A stretch of DNA of 64,000 nt from Hymenoscyphus infarciens (taxonomy: Eukaryota > Ascomycota > Leotiomycetes > Helotiales > Helotiaceae): assembly GCA_001414345.1 (NCBI GenBank), contig LLCB01000151.1:1-64000 (forward strand), written 5' to 3'. The notes beneath the pieces are model-generated. The model did not search any database. It saw only the letters and a list, made by a program, of their open reading frames with translations, and was not told where the DNA came from. The position numbers and the translations under genes were made by a program. Positions 25,201-35,696 of the stretch are shown one piece after another (position 1 is the first letter of the stretch; each line of letters begins with the position of its first letter).

Positions 25201-25521
25201 ACTTATACTTTACTTTATCTTTATACTTAAGAGCTAGTATATTAGTAGTAGTAGTAATAGTAGAAGAAGATAGAGAAGGAATAGATTTTAGTATTTAAAT
25301 ATTATAAAGTATCTTAGTATATAGTTTTAATTTACTTAAAAATAAGTATAAATATATAATAAAAGTAGTAAATATTTACTAACTAGAATACCTCTATTTT
25401 AATAGTTTTACTCTCTAAAAATAAGAGGTATAAAAACAAAAGGTATTCTAAGTATTATTTATTAATTAAGAGATATTTAAGGTATAAATCATTATTTAGA
25501 GAGTAAAATAGATAATTACCG
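22213..25521 (-). pseudogene. MULE copy B, inverted, complete ends
   Basis: It carries terminal inverted repeats at both ends (22213 to about 22360, and about 25374 to 25521), each beginning CGGTAATTATC, and is 3309 bp long. Read on the minus strand it matches copy A throughout, including the low-complexity run, here at 22650-22745. It carries the same kind of C-to-T/G-to-A decay but not the same set of changes as A. The transposase cannot be made from this copy. Confidence 0.75.
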
Positions 25522-25645
25522 ATTAATAGTTTTACCTTCTAAAAATAAGAGGTATAAAAACAAGGGGTATTCCAGGTATTATTCATCAATTAAGGGATAT
25601 TTAAGGTATAAATCATCATTTAGAGGGTAAAATAGATAATTACCG
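25522..25645. repeat. Right terminal repeat of MULE copy A, detached
   Basis: The 124-bp piece begins ATTAATAGTTTTACC and ends GATAATTACCG. It continues exactly where copy A is cut (A ends CCTCTATTTTAA, and the intact repeat reads CTATTTTAATAGTTTTAC). The overlap of the two sides is only 4-5 bp (TTTAA/ATTAA) rather than 9 bp. It is followed by the outer 9-bp target duplication. Confidence 0.75.
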
Positions 25646-25654
25646 TAAAATTAT

Positions 25655-26256
25655 TTTTATGACTAGGTAACTAACTCACAGATCCATATCTTACTTATGA
25701 TGTTTTGGCCTCCACACCGAGGTTGAGTAAGCCATGAGTTATCTACATGCGAGTAAGCCGTAAGTTACTCGTGAGTAAGCTGCCATTTACTTTGCGAGTG
25801 ATCCATATGTAACCCACGAGTAACCTCCACCTCAACCAAGACAGAAAAATCACAAGTATGCTAAGACAAAAACACTCCGGAAGAGATAATTACACATTGC
25901 ACATTCTCTTTATTTCCTTATGCACAACTCTCTAAGTCACCGAGGCAATTGAGTCCTTTTAAAATTACCCCGGGCTTTCATTCGTCTTTCAGCACCATGT
26001 TCCCATATTTGCAAGTGTCCTACCATGCTACTGACACCACTGAACCACAGATTTCAACCATAGTTTATTTACGCAGAAGAGCAAGACAAAAGAGGAAGAT
26101 CTCAATTCTAGCACCTCACTATAGATTTTCTGTTTCTCTACCTCCTAACCCTCCGGGTCCTTCTTATCGCTCCTCTCCCATGTAACCGGGCGAGGGGCAT
26201 GTAAGTGTTCTCTAGATGGTGTTCGCAGTTTCAGTCTTAAACAAGCAAAAAATAAC
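25655..26256. other. Intergenic between transposon and amidase gene
   Basis: No gene is recognised. GAGTAA/CCGTAAGTTACTCG-like words recur at 25720-25810 (several copies of a motif near GAGTAAGCC), a minor local repeat. The right part is the 3' flank of the amidase gene. Confidence 0.5.
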
Positions 26257-28088
26257 TCAAGCATAAGCCTTCAGAGCCTCAGAGACAACCCCAGTCATCT
26301 CCAGAACCTTCTCGTCTTCCAATCTCCTCCCCACGCACTGTAAAGTAACAGGTGTCCCATGATAAAACTCCGGATCATAATCAGCCTGCAGCGCGGCATC
26401 CTTCGCATTCAAAGCTGTCCAGTTCATCCTCACTTTATCCAATTCCTTGTCCGCAAACGTAACAGGGAACGTGCAAACGGGGTAATCTGGTTTTCGTCAG
26501 CTCAAAAAGACTCCAAGGAGGGGGAAGGTACTGACCTAACATATTAAACACCCCCGTAAAATTAACACAAAAGATATCCGTCTGCGTAACCCCCAACCTC
26601 GGCGCAGTCCAAGGACTAGCCGGCAAAATAATCCCATCCATAATCTTTCCCCCTTCTTTCGTCGTAGTGGCATTCCAACGATCCAAATACGCCTTTTGAA
26701 ACGCATTTCTTCTAGTAATCATATCCCTCAACTTGGTCGGTCCCAAAGTCCCATGTTCCCCCACCTCATAAGCACTTTCATAAGCCTTCATACTCCCAAA
26801 AACAGGCTCGTCATGCTTCCGTGTTAATTCCAGGATTGCGGCGCCGCCTAGGGTGTAAAACGAATTATTCATCTCAGCAGTCATTTCTGGATGGTCTTTT
26901 GGTGACCATTCGAAGACTTCGTGACCTGCTTTTTCTAGGGCTGCTTTCGTTAGGGCGAGACCACGGACTATTGGGGGATGAACACTGATTTCTCCATCGT
27001 TGTCGGAGATGATTCCGAAGCGGAGTTTCTTTGGTAGAATGGTGTTTTCTCTCCATGGGATTGCGAGGCATTTCGGGTCGAGGTTCCAGGGCGAGGATTG
27101 GGCGGAGAGAACAGCGGCGCAGTAGAGTTTTAGGGTCGAAAGGGAGCGGGACATGGGGCCGTTGTTGGAGTAGATGAAATCTTGGCCTAAAATCCCAGAT
27201 TTCGTACCATAGACTGGGAATCTTCCGAATCTAGCGAAAAAAAAATGGTGTTAGGATATGCATATGAAAGGATAGGATAGGGCACCTACGTAGGTTTTAA
27301 TCCAAACAAGTAATTGAAAGCACTTGGAATTCGAATAGAACCTCCAATATCAGTTCCCACTCCCAAAGGACTTCCCCTCATAGCCAGAAGCACACCTTCT
27401 CCCCCACTACTTCCACCTGAACTGGTGCCACTGTGATAAGCACCATTTGTTTCTCCCCAAACATTGCTAATAGTTTCCATCATCATCATAGCAACCGGAA
27501 CCGCAGTCTTGACATAAAAAACAGCACCAAGTTTCGCAAGAATCCCGACTAAGACCGTTTCTTGCTCCGGGGTCGTGAATTCATTGGCGTAACAGGCCAT
27601 TCCCAATGATGACGGATGAGGAGGTGTGATCATACAATCTTTAAGTGAGATGGGGAGACCGTGAAGTGGACCTATCACTTCACCGGTTTTTTCAAGATGG
27701 TCATCGAGGAATTGAGCGCGTTTGAGAGCTTCGGGGAATAGAATCTCGGTTAGACAGTTTGTCTGATTTATGCTTTAGCTTTTCTGTTTTAATGCAAGGG
27801 GAGAGGGAGACATACGAGTTGATGAGCAACAACGCTTGCTTTGCAAAAAGCCTTTGTGACTTGAACAGATGTCCATATCTTATTCTTGATCTTGAGAAGA
27901 ATATCCTCCGCCTCCGTCTCGATAATTTCCAACTCCTCAACCGTGAAGTGTTTCGAAGTTTTCGGCACCGTTGTTAAATTCCTAGGAAGGCCCTTTAAAG
28001 ACTCAGCCGGGAGGAGATATTCTTTCGGAATAGCATCTTCTCGACGTTTCAGCGCAACTGCTGCAATTTCTTTGTAGTGTTGCCCCAT
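26257..28088 (-). CDS. AmdS-type amidase (acetamidase-like)
   Basis: Four exons: 28088-27816, 27762-27290, 27230-26536 and 26486-26257, giving 556 residues, close to the usual length of AmdS proteins (about 550). It belongs to the amidase signature family. The catalytic triad is present with canonical spacing: Lys132 in GLPISLKDCM, cis-Ser209 in SGGSSGGEG and nucleophile Ser233 in GTDIGGSIRIP. Splicing restores FNYLFGLKPTFGRFP and GVFNMLDYPVCTFPV, both conserved in the family. Such enzymes hydrolyse small amides to the acid and ammonia in the cytosol; the true substrate cannot be told from sequence. No GATA-factor or other regulatory site was worked out. The gene is intact although it lies only about 600 bp from the transposon cluster. 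Confidence 0.93.
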
Positions 28089-28768
28089 CTTGATATAATG
28101 AGTGTATGATTACAGCTTGCCAGGTGGCGAATACGGTTTGGTACTCAATGACTTTGAGAATAGGGCGGAAGAAAAGTACAAATACAAGAAGTCGAAAGTT
28201 GTGTTTCAAGTTGTTATCACGGCAGTTGTTCTTTCCCGTGCAGTCTTGTTGAGATAGTGTAGTTAGTAGTTAGGCCAATGATAAGTGGGGGCTTCCGGGC
28301 TAGGCCGACATCGGTACCTGAACTAAAATCTACTTACAATGTGGCCGTGAAAGTCTTCAAGGTATCGTTGATTGGGAGGACTCTTATGTTCTTGGTGTTC
28401 TTGTGTGTTTTGTGTAACGGCTGTAATCCATCGACGATTAACTGTCAAATCGTGGTTCGTGGTGGGCGAGAATACCTTCTCGGATGCATGCGCATACTGA
28501 CCTTGCGGCGGCAACAAGAGTACATTAAGACAACTGATTGATGTACTGTTCGCAATTGAAAACCAGCAAAGAGTAGACGAGAGAAAAAGGGGGGTGCATG
28601 ACAGGTCGAGAACTTCGTACTTGGAATCCGGTTTCGCTCAAAAACATTTCCATATATTCATTCATAAAGATTATCAACATCAACAAGAATAGAACCATCC
28701 AAGAAATACCCACGGGTATCCTCTCAACACCAATACACCTATTAAATTCCCATCCACAATGATGCTCC
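28089..28768. other. Intergenic
   Basis: The left part is the amidase 5' flank and the right part the 3' flank of the secreted protein gene. The ORFs at 28278-28541 and 28525-28827 have no recognisable content. Confidence 0.5.
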
Positions 28769-29341
28769 TCATGCGTAAAAAGGAACGGACCGTTTTGAAG
28801 TAAGCCCTGCAGCATCTGTATTCGCATTCAAAACACCAACATTAGAAATCAAAAGGTTAACAGCGGTATCGCTTCCGGACCCTGCGATTTGTTGGCCAGC
28901 CGCTTCACAGGCGTGTGTGGAGATTTTATTCGTAACGCTATTTGAAATTAGTTCAAGTTCTTGAAAAATGGTTCTGGATATATACAATGCGATGTTTCCA
29001 GCAGAGCCACGAGCACCGCCAAGGTCGGTCTTGCTATCTGTGTTGTTTGCTTGTGCGGTCGAGGTGCATGATGAGATAGCAGCCTTTTCCGCGGTGCTGA
29101 GCGTAGACGCATTCGCTCCTCCTGTGCCGAGTTTTGCGATGGCTGCCCTTGCATCGGCTGGAATTGTGAGGGAGCTTTGGGATGTGGCGCCAGCGAGGAC
29201 TGTGGCAATGTTCTACAGATTGTGTTAGCATTTTTGTTCACCCGAAAAAAGCTAATGATCAAGGATTTTACTTACTGTCGTGCTCAAAACGGAGGCATGA
29301 GCAGTTGCGAAAATGCAGAGAAGGACATAGGAGTATTGCAT
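28769..29341 (-). CDS. Small secreted Ala/Ser/Thr-rich protein
   Basis: Two exons, 29341-29276 and 29212-28769, giving 169 residues. The first exon is almost exactly a signal peptide (MQYSYVLLCIFATAHASVLS). The intron is GTAAGT...CTGTAG. The mature chain is rich in Ala, Ser, Thr and Asn, has only two cysteines (AISSCTS and THACEAA), which may form one disulphide, and an NIATVLAGATSQSS beginning. It ends KRSVPFYA. No known domain is recognised. Size, signal peptide and low complexity fit the broad class of fungal secreted surface or effector-like proteins, but I assign no function. The short first exon means its start would be missed by simple ORF calling. Confidence 0.7.
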
Positions 29342-30264
29342 GGCTGCGGTTTGAAGATAATTATCTGGAGAATAAAGAATATGAAGAGTGTTAAAAGAGC
29401 GATAAAAATTGAAATATATAAAAATTAAAATGACCGGCCAGCGCTCTAAAGAAAGTGATGAAGATCGTAAAAAGATCGAATGTGAGGTTGAACTTATACA
29501 ATACTACTAGCAACAAACACGGGATGTCCTCCGTGTTCGTGCGGCTACAGATGCCTGCCCCTGAACATTTTGATACGTCCGAAGTGCCCGGAGAAGCCCA
29601 ATGGGAATTTTTAGAAGCGGATAAAACGCCGCACTGGGTTAGTTCGTCTGATCAGCACAATGGTGCGGGAGCATCGAACGACGAATTGTAAACAATCTTC
29701 CCCAGAATTAGAGATCCTTGGTCTTCCCTTGTCTGTTGAAACCTTTGCGCTTTTGTTTGACTTCATAAGCACAAGGTACGGTGCCACTTAATTTCAAAGT
29801 CAAAATTTGAAATCTCCCGAAACACCAAAACGAAAGCCATAATACAGGGACATATGGAAACGGGATTGGACCATGAACTTGATTGAAGCGGCACAAGGTA
29901 AGGACTTGGAGCTCCAAGCTTATTTCTTGTGCGGCGGAAAAAACCCCCATCGGAGGCTGAATTGATATGTTCCGAAAGCAAGGCCACCTTCTTTGGAGAA
30001 ATAGAGATAGGCCCGGCCGTTGGAATTGTTTTGTTCTTCCATCATCTATAGACGTTCAACCCACGGAAAAGTGAAGAGTTGAACGCATATGCTCAAATGG
30101 GGTGTGTATTTGATTTCGATTCATTCGTATCACGTAGGTTCGCAGGTATGAGGAGTCGAATGCGGGATTCTATTCATCGATACTGTAAACCGCCCCCTAA
30201 CTCCATTGAATGCATGCCTATCCTGTTCCGTAGGGACCGCCAACGCCATTTGTAAATTCAGTTT
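29342..30264. other. Intergenic, nothing recognised
   Basis: This lies between the 5' end of the secreted protein gene and the 3' end of elongin C. ORFs at 29455-29691 and 29708-29987 show no known motif. Confidence 0.5.
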
Positions 30265-30981
30265 TCACGCTGGGAAGAAGTTAGTGAGAGAATTATCGTG
30301 TGGAGAACAGATAACATACTGTCCAGGAAATCCGCCGCCATCAGCAACTCAAGGCATAGCTCCGGTGGAATATCCATATCAGGGACATCCTCTCGATCCC
30401 GGTTCTTGTAATTGTAGTAGAAGTATTCGGCAACTTTTTCAAGGACGATTCCACTGTCGAGCTAACGTTAGTAGCTTCTTCGGATTGTGTGTAGCAAATA
30501 TAGACAAAGGCCAGACTTCAGTCTCATATCAAGTGTAAAAGGCAACACGCAGCGCCGCAGCATGCTCGATGGTTCTTTCGAGCAAGAGGTTCTGTCTGCA
30601 AAAGCTTGGATGTAATCATAGACTGCGAAGATTTTTATCTTCCCTTCCTTGTACGGTGGCCCTTTTTGAAGGTGGGGAGGATCCATTCTCCCGCAGGACG
30701 AACTGGGAGGGACATTCGGTGAACGTAGAACGTACTTGATCTCTGCAAAGGTGCATCTGCCACTCGTTGCTTCTGAGAAACCACCTATGCGTAACTGTCA
30801 GCAGAGTTCACAGGGAAGAGGCAAAGAAGGGAGAGGACGTACTCTTTGGGTCCAACATCCTTTTGATGGCACCACTTGTGCAAGCAGCCTCACGCAAGAC
30901 GACGAACTCGAATCCATCACTTGATATGAGCGTCACATACTTGCTGAGGCCTGAGCCAGCTCCAGCGTGCGAAGATTCCAT
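30265..30981 (-). CDS. ELC1: Elongin C
   Basis: Four exons were assembled on the minus strand: 30981-30843, 30784-30736, 30453-30320 and a 5-base terminal exon 30269-30265 that supplies the last codon and TGA. The product is 108 residues. It reads YVTLISSDGFEFVVLREAAC, SGAIKRMLDP, then SGFSEATSGRCTFAEIN, GIVLEKVAEYFYYNYKN, DVPDMDIPPELCLELLMAAD and FLDT. This is the whole Skp1/BTB fold of elongin C, which links cullin-3-type or cullin-5-like ubiquitin ligases and elongin A in the nucleus. The second intron is long for this genome (282 bp), which hides the gene from ORF scans. All splice sites are GT-AG. The codon phases agree at each junction, so the model is well supported. Confidence 0.93.
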
Positions 30982-31523
30982 CGTGAATGCTGCGATGGTT
31001 GGGAGACGCGACCGAAGTTGTAGAAAAGCGCGTTGGTTACCTGGTTTTAGGCACACGCCCGCAGGTTAGGTTCGCACCTCAACAAAAGTTACCTAAGCCC
31101 CACAGAGATCGGTCTTACTCAACACCCACCCTTTTACCAAACTTCACCGTTTCTAGGTTCTTCGATGCTTGTTTACGTTCTCTACTCAGAATCAACTCAA
31201 GAAAACAACAGCGTAACCTGCTCAGTCATAATTCAACCAGCGTTGCATGATGCTCCTTGGTTGTGCGGCTTGTTCCTGGCTCCCAAGTTCGTTGGTACAG
31301 TTTGCATGATTGCATTGCGTGTCTGCGTTAGTCTTCTATATTTGCCTTTCGCTTCGTCGTTTCCATTGATTGAAACCCAAGTCATACTGGTCATCCACGG
31401 TGCTCCGCGGCATGCAAGGAGATGAGTAAACTTGATTTTTGTCTCGCGACATGAGGAGCAAACGAGGGAAAGAGTTAGGGTGACTTTGACTCTGAACAAA
31501 GAGGCAAAGGAGGTCACTAACAT
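30982..31523. other. Elongin C 5' flank
   Basis: It likely contains the elongin C promoter and the decayed 5' end of the Argonaute relic. No further gene is recognised. Confidence 0.45.
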
Positions 31524-33706
31524 GTGTCTCATTTTCCTTGGTACCTTCTGTTGAGTCACTTGATTCGCAACTGCCTTGGGACTGAGGTGGTCTGTATCGT
31601 TTCAGCAAACATTGAACACGGAGGAGAATATAAGAGCTCCATGTTATTTCTAGAGACGTGGTTCTCAAGTCTGCAGCATATTGGAAGATTCAGCATTAAA
31701 AGCCCCTCTGACCCTCCCACCCAAAGCAGCCTTTTGCATTTGAATTCCAAGCAAGCGATTTCTTTTGCCCAGAAGAAGGACAAAGCCAAAGCCAAAGCCA
31801 ATTTCTTCAAAGTTACCATTGATACCAGGGTAGAGCTTTTCCAGTACAATGTAGTATTCGCACCTGTGGTCGCTGGTGGTGACGACAAGTCTACAAAAGA
31901 GCGGAAAATCAAAGCCGATGCCAAGCGTTACTTGATCAAAAAGTATCTTGGTCAGCCCTCGTTCGAATCTAAACGCAACACGTGGGCCACGGATTATAGC
32001 TCTACAATCATCTCCACTGGCCCCCTTTTTGGTTCGAACTCTTCGCTGTCATCCCAGGTGTCATCTCTCGCCGGACTTGAGGTTAAAGGCTTGTCAAACT
32101 CAGTCACTCTATCAAGTGCGATGGTCATGTTATTGATACGGCAGCTCTCCAAAAAATATGTGCACGACCCAGCCCCAGGATTGACGGCACTCAAAATCAT
32201 TTCCTGGAAAAACATCAGTAATGCTCCTCGAACAGGATGTGTGGAAAATCGATTCTATCCTCCAGTCGATCCTACTTTCGAGGAACGAAGGAGCCTATAT
32301 CTTGTCCGCTGCGGCTACTTCTCCTCGATGCACCCTGGAATTTGCTTGATCTTTTTAAACGTCAACACTGTTACATCAGCTTTCTACAATCACCACTTGA
32401 ACCCTTCAACAATGGATCGAACTATGCTGGGAGGGGAAACTCCCTGATAATCAGGATTTTCGCAGCAAGCTCAATGGAGTTAGGGTCGAGTTTAAGGCTA
32501 GTCTGGACAACAAGAAGTTCACGGTATGTGGCATCAGCTCGAAGAATATCTAGGAAGAGACTTTCCAAAAGAATGGCAAGCCAGTAAAAGTGTGGAGTTA
32601 CTTGAGTGGAAGTAAGTTGGGCGTAGATTACTATGCGTGCTATTGGCCAAGGACTCTCTTGAGCGTATAAACAAATATCATTCTATCAGTGCTTGTCCTT
32701 TATCTGATCAAAAATCAAACTGACCGCCCTCTACAGAATATTCGACATACAGACCACAAGGTGATGCACTCAATTCTCATTGCATCAGCGTTGGAAATTA
32801 TGGTGGTACTGCTGGCAATGATATATGGTACCCCGTCGACAAACTGGTAATTGTCCCATGGCAACCTGTCAAGAAGAAAATGCTCCACTTTCTCACCGCC
32901 CAAATGGTCAAAAAGGGTACCCGCAACCCCAAGGACAATGTTGATAACATTATGAATTTTAGAAGACAGCCTTTGGGCTTTCTCAATTCAGCCGATGACT
33001 TTTACAAGGTATTTTATCCGGGCTAATCTACCCTCAGCAAGTTTCGGGAGCTAATGAAACTCAGACTTTTGGTCTTGAGGTAGAGCGGGAAGTGCAACTA
33101 GTTCCATGGCACGAATTGCCATCTCCAAGCTTGACTTTTGCGCCTGCCACATCATCGACGGCAAAAATGAAGGTCAGCCAGGGACAATGGAATTTTGCCT
33201 CCCAGAAAAAATTCTTTGCCGAAGGAAAATACTACAATACTACCTTTTATTCTATTTGTTTCGACAGAAACCCGGAAAACCTTGAAGTCCTCAAGCGTTC
33301 AACAATCACATTGATCGAAGCTTACGATAATTACAGCGGTACCAAGAACCAAGTACCTGGCGGTAACTGGCAGATTGCGGTTTTACCAAGGCCCGACCAA
33401 AAATTACCTTATAGAAAGGTCTGCCACGCAGCCTGTGAAAAGGCGAGACAAGGCATGAAAAAACCAGAAGGTCTCATACTATTCTTGTTCATACTTCCCG
33501 AGAGAAGCACGGTTCTCTATCCAGAGATTAAACATTGGACGGATAGTGTTGGGCTGCTATCACTGTGCGTCACTTCCGCTAAGCTTAAGGCAGTTGGTAA
33601 TGATCCCGGACTAAAAGCAAATCTTTGTCTGAAGCTTCATTTTTTGTTCTATATTCAAGAACAATCCCCAATTACACATATAGTCCGACTCTGGAAGTCC
33701 TCGTAA
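31524..33706 (+). pseudogene. Argonaute pseudogene lacking PIWI
   Basis: The relic reads through Argonaute in order. N domain: ANFFKVTIDTRVELFQYNVV. L1: ENRFYPPVD, CGYFSSMHPG, then IFLNVNTVTSAFY. A single-base frameshift falls between FYNHH and LQQWIELCWEGKL near 32395-32404. PAZ: NGVRVEFKASLDNKKFTV, a TAG stop at 32551-32553, GKPVKVWSYLSG, an intron 32612-32736, and GNDIWYPVDKLVIVP. A second intron follows DDFYK at about 33008. L2 and MID: GQWNFASQKKF, LYPEIKHWTDSVGL, CVTSAKLK and ANLCLKL. The frame then stops at 33706 where LGG and the PIWI domain should begin; no PIWI sequence was found downstream. The 5' end is not resolved. Argonautes bind small RNAs in gene silencing; this one cannot slice or fold normally. 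Confidence 0.85.
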
Positions 33707-34251
33707 TATAATACAAAGTACTTCTTGACGATTGATAGGGGAGCGGGGGTACGCAGAGCATTTAAGATTTCGACTTGAGATCGACTTGACAATCGTGGCG
33801 CTTCTTAATATCTCGTGAACCGGGATTTGACACGAAGGAACTTCCCGATCTGGAAGTTATGGAGGTTATCACCAACTGCCAAGATTCCCAAGAAACGCAT
33901 GCGCGATGGCGAATCATGGGCACCGACCAAAAATCGAAAAAAACCCAGAAACCGTGCCGTACGCGTAGAAGCTTCGGACCAAATTCCCACTTTTTCAACG
34001 TCGGACGTCTTTTCATCATTGAGCTCACTTCATGGTGTTTCAATTGTTTCAATTGTTTCAATTCGGTTTGTATTTGTATAAATGGCGGCAATTCGCCGAG
34101 TGCCGCGCGTCAGCGCATAGGAAATCGCATGTTTCGGTGCCGACGACTAGACTAGCCGGTGGTTCCTTCCAGGCTCCCTCAAACTTCCAGGTTTGTACCA
34201 AACTTCCAGGTTCCCCATTCGGGTTCTTATCTCTACCAGACGAGTCCCCAG

Positions 34252-34483
34252 GTCTTTGCTATCGTTCGAAGTAACCTTACCTATTCAATGCTTTGCTAAG
34301 TCTTTACTATCATTCGAAGTAACCTTACCTATTCAATGCTTTGCTAAGTCTTTACTATCATTCGAAGTAACCTTATTCAATGCTTTGCTAAGTCTTTACT
34401 ATCATTCGAAGTAACCTTATTCAATGCTTTGCTAAGTCTTTACTATCATTCGAAGTAACCTTACCTATTCAATGCTTTGCTAA
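34252..34483. repeat. Five-unit tandem repeat (48/44 bp)
   Basis: Units of 48, 48, 44, 44 and 48 bp begin GTCTTTACTATCATTCGAAG and end CAATGCTTTGCTAA. The 44-bp forms lack one ACCT. Units are nearly identical (the first has GCTATCG in place of ACTATCA), so the array is young or homogenised. Each unit contains the palindrome TTCGAA. Confidence 0.95.
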
Positions 34484-34590
34484 GAGTTGTGCAGGAAGCT
34501 GAAGCTCATCAACGTTCTTTGCGCTCGTGCATGTCCATGACGTCGTTTCGAAAGAAAAGCTACCACCTACCCAGGTCGATATTTTCTGAA

Positions 34591-34624
34591 AGCCAGCACC
34601 AGCCAGCACCAGCCAGCACCAGCC
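34591..34624. repeat. 10-bp tandem repeat
   Basis: Three exact copies of AGCCAGCACC followed by a partial fourth (AGCC). Confidence 0.9.
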
Positions 34625-34761
34625 TTCCTGTATGTAGCATCTAGAAAGCTCTCATTTGGAAAAAGTCATCTTTCGCGGTCTGATTTTGGAATTGCTCGGC
34701 AGTAAGTACGAGTATTCTTATTTCAAAAGTACTTCGCAAGACCCGAAAGCGAAAAGCCTAA

Positions 34762-34888
34762 TACTTCGTCTTAGGCGAAATAAACGTTATTCATGCTATT
34801 ATACCTAAAAACCCCTGGAAACTCTATAAAGTGACCCCCCCCCCCTGCCCCCCCCCTGTTTAACGTTTATTTCGCCCAAGACGAAGTA
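34762..34888. mobile_element. 127-bp miniature inverted-repeat element
   Basis: The left 28 bp start TACTTCGTCTTAGGCGAAAT and the inverse complement of the right 28 bp starts TACTTCGTCTTGGGCGAAAT; both continue AAACGTTA. They differ at one position. The 71-bp interior holds two C tracts (about 34835-34856). No coding capacity. Flanks are compatible with insertion at TA. Such a perfect stem could also fold as a hairpin in RNA. Confidence 0.75.
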
Positions 34889-35696
34889 CCTACATCATTG
34901 GCACATCCAATCGTCTTCATCCGTTTGCATGACAGGACGAATATCCGCCACCACCCTCGGAGCGTCTGCAGCGGTGACGGGTCAACCCAAAATGATGCTC
35001 TCCTAGAGTCCCAGTCTCTCGAGTCTCCACTGAGTCCACTCCGCGGTGTAACTGATCATTCTCTGCAATTGGCTGGGAAGGGGAGGTGAGCAAGGCTGTC
35101 AAATGGTCAAGACTCAAATGCCTTGACGGGGACCTCCCCACACGCGACTGACTGCTGTTCCTGGTACTCCGTAAGTACCTAGGCAGTTCGGACATTTGCG
35201 CATATCCAGAATCCCGCCGGCAAAGATGATACGTACCGTCCCGTAGCCTCTTGCTTTCTCTCCCCTCTCCCCATGCTTTTTTTTGGTTTTGGTTTTTGGT
35301 TCATCTTTCTTTCCTCCTCTTATGGAACTTGATTTCCTCCATCTTTCCATCATTCTTCCTCTTCGCGCGCTTTTGATTTTGATTTTGAGATCAACCACTC
35401 CTCCGTGATTATGTTGGGGGATATCCCCCGCGCCATTGGGCGTTTGCCCCTCCATATCTACAGGACGTTGCTCAACCGGTTAGTTCTTTCCCCTTGCCTG
35501 CGGATTTGCGTCATTGAGGGAGAAAACCCGGAGTTCTTGTGCTAATATGGGGAATACAGACACTCGTTTTTTGGTCTACTTAGGTTTGTTTCCTGCGGTA
35601 TCCGGTATCAACAATGGAACTCTTGCTAAAATGGATGGTCTAGACACATTCTTATTAACATGACATTTATTCTGATGTGGATTACAACTTTCAAGA

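Larger units (their letters stand above)
19017..25654. mobile_element. Nested inverted pair of Mutator-like elements with 9-bp TSD
   Basis: The unit 19026-25645 starts CGGTAATTATCC and ends GATAATTACCG, and is flanked on both sides by TAAAATTAT (19017-19025, 25646-25654). A perfect 9-bp duplication is the usual MULE signature. Inside, 19026-22212 and 22213-25521 are inverted copies of one another along their whole length. About 124 bp of a further terminal repeat (25522-25645) completes the first copy. The simplest reading is that copy B inserted, inverted, into the right terminal repeat of copy A: 3187 + 124 bp for A against 3309 bp for B. Confidence 0.85.
33707..35696. other. Repeat-containing intergenic region
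   Basis: No gene is recognised in 2 kb. It holds a 44/48-bp tandem array (34252-34483), three copies of a 10-mer (34591-34620) and a short inverted-repeat element (34762-34888). A GTTTCAATT word is repeated three times at 34033-34066 and AAACTTCCAGGTT twice at 34181-34213. The right part must contain the promoter of the PAP2 gene. Confidence 0.6.

Noticed and set aside
34252..34483. CRISPR-like array
   Set aside because: Contiguous tandem units without unique spacers in a fungal genome; a minisatellite.
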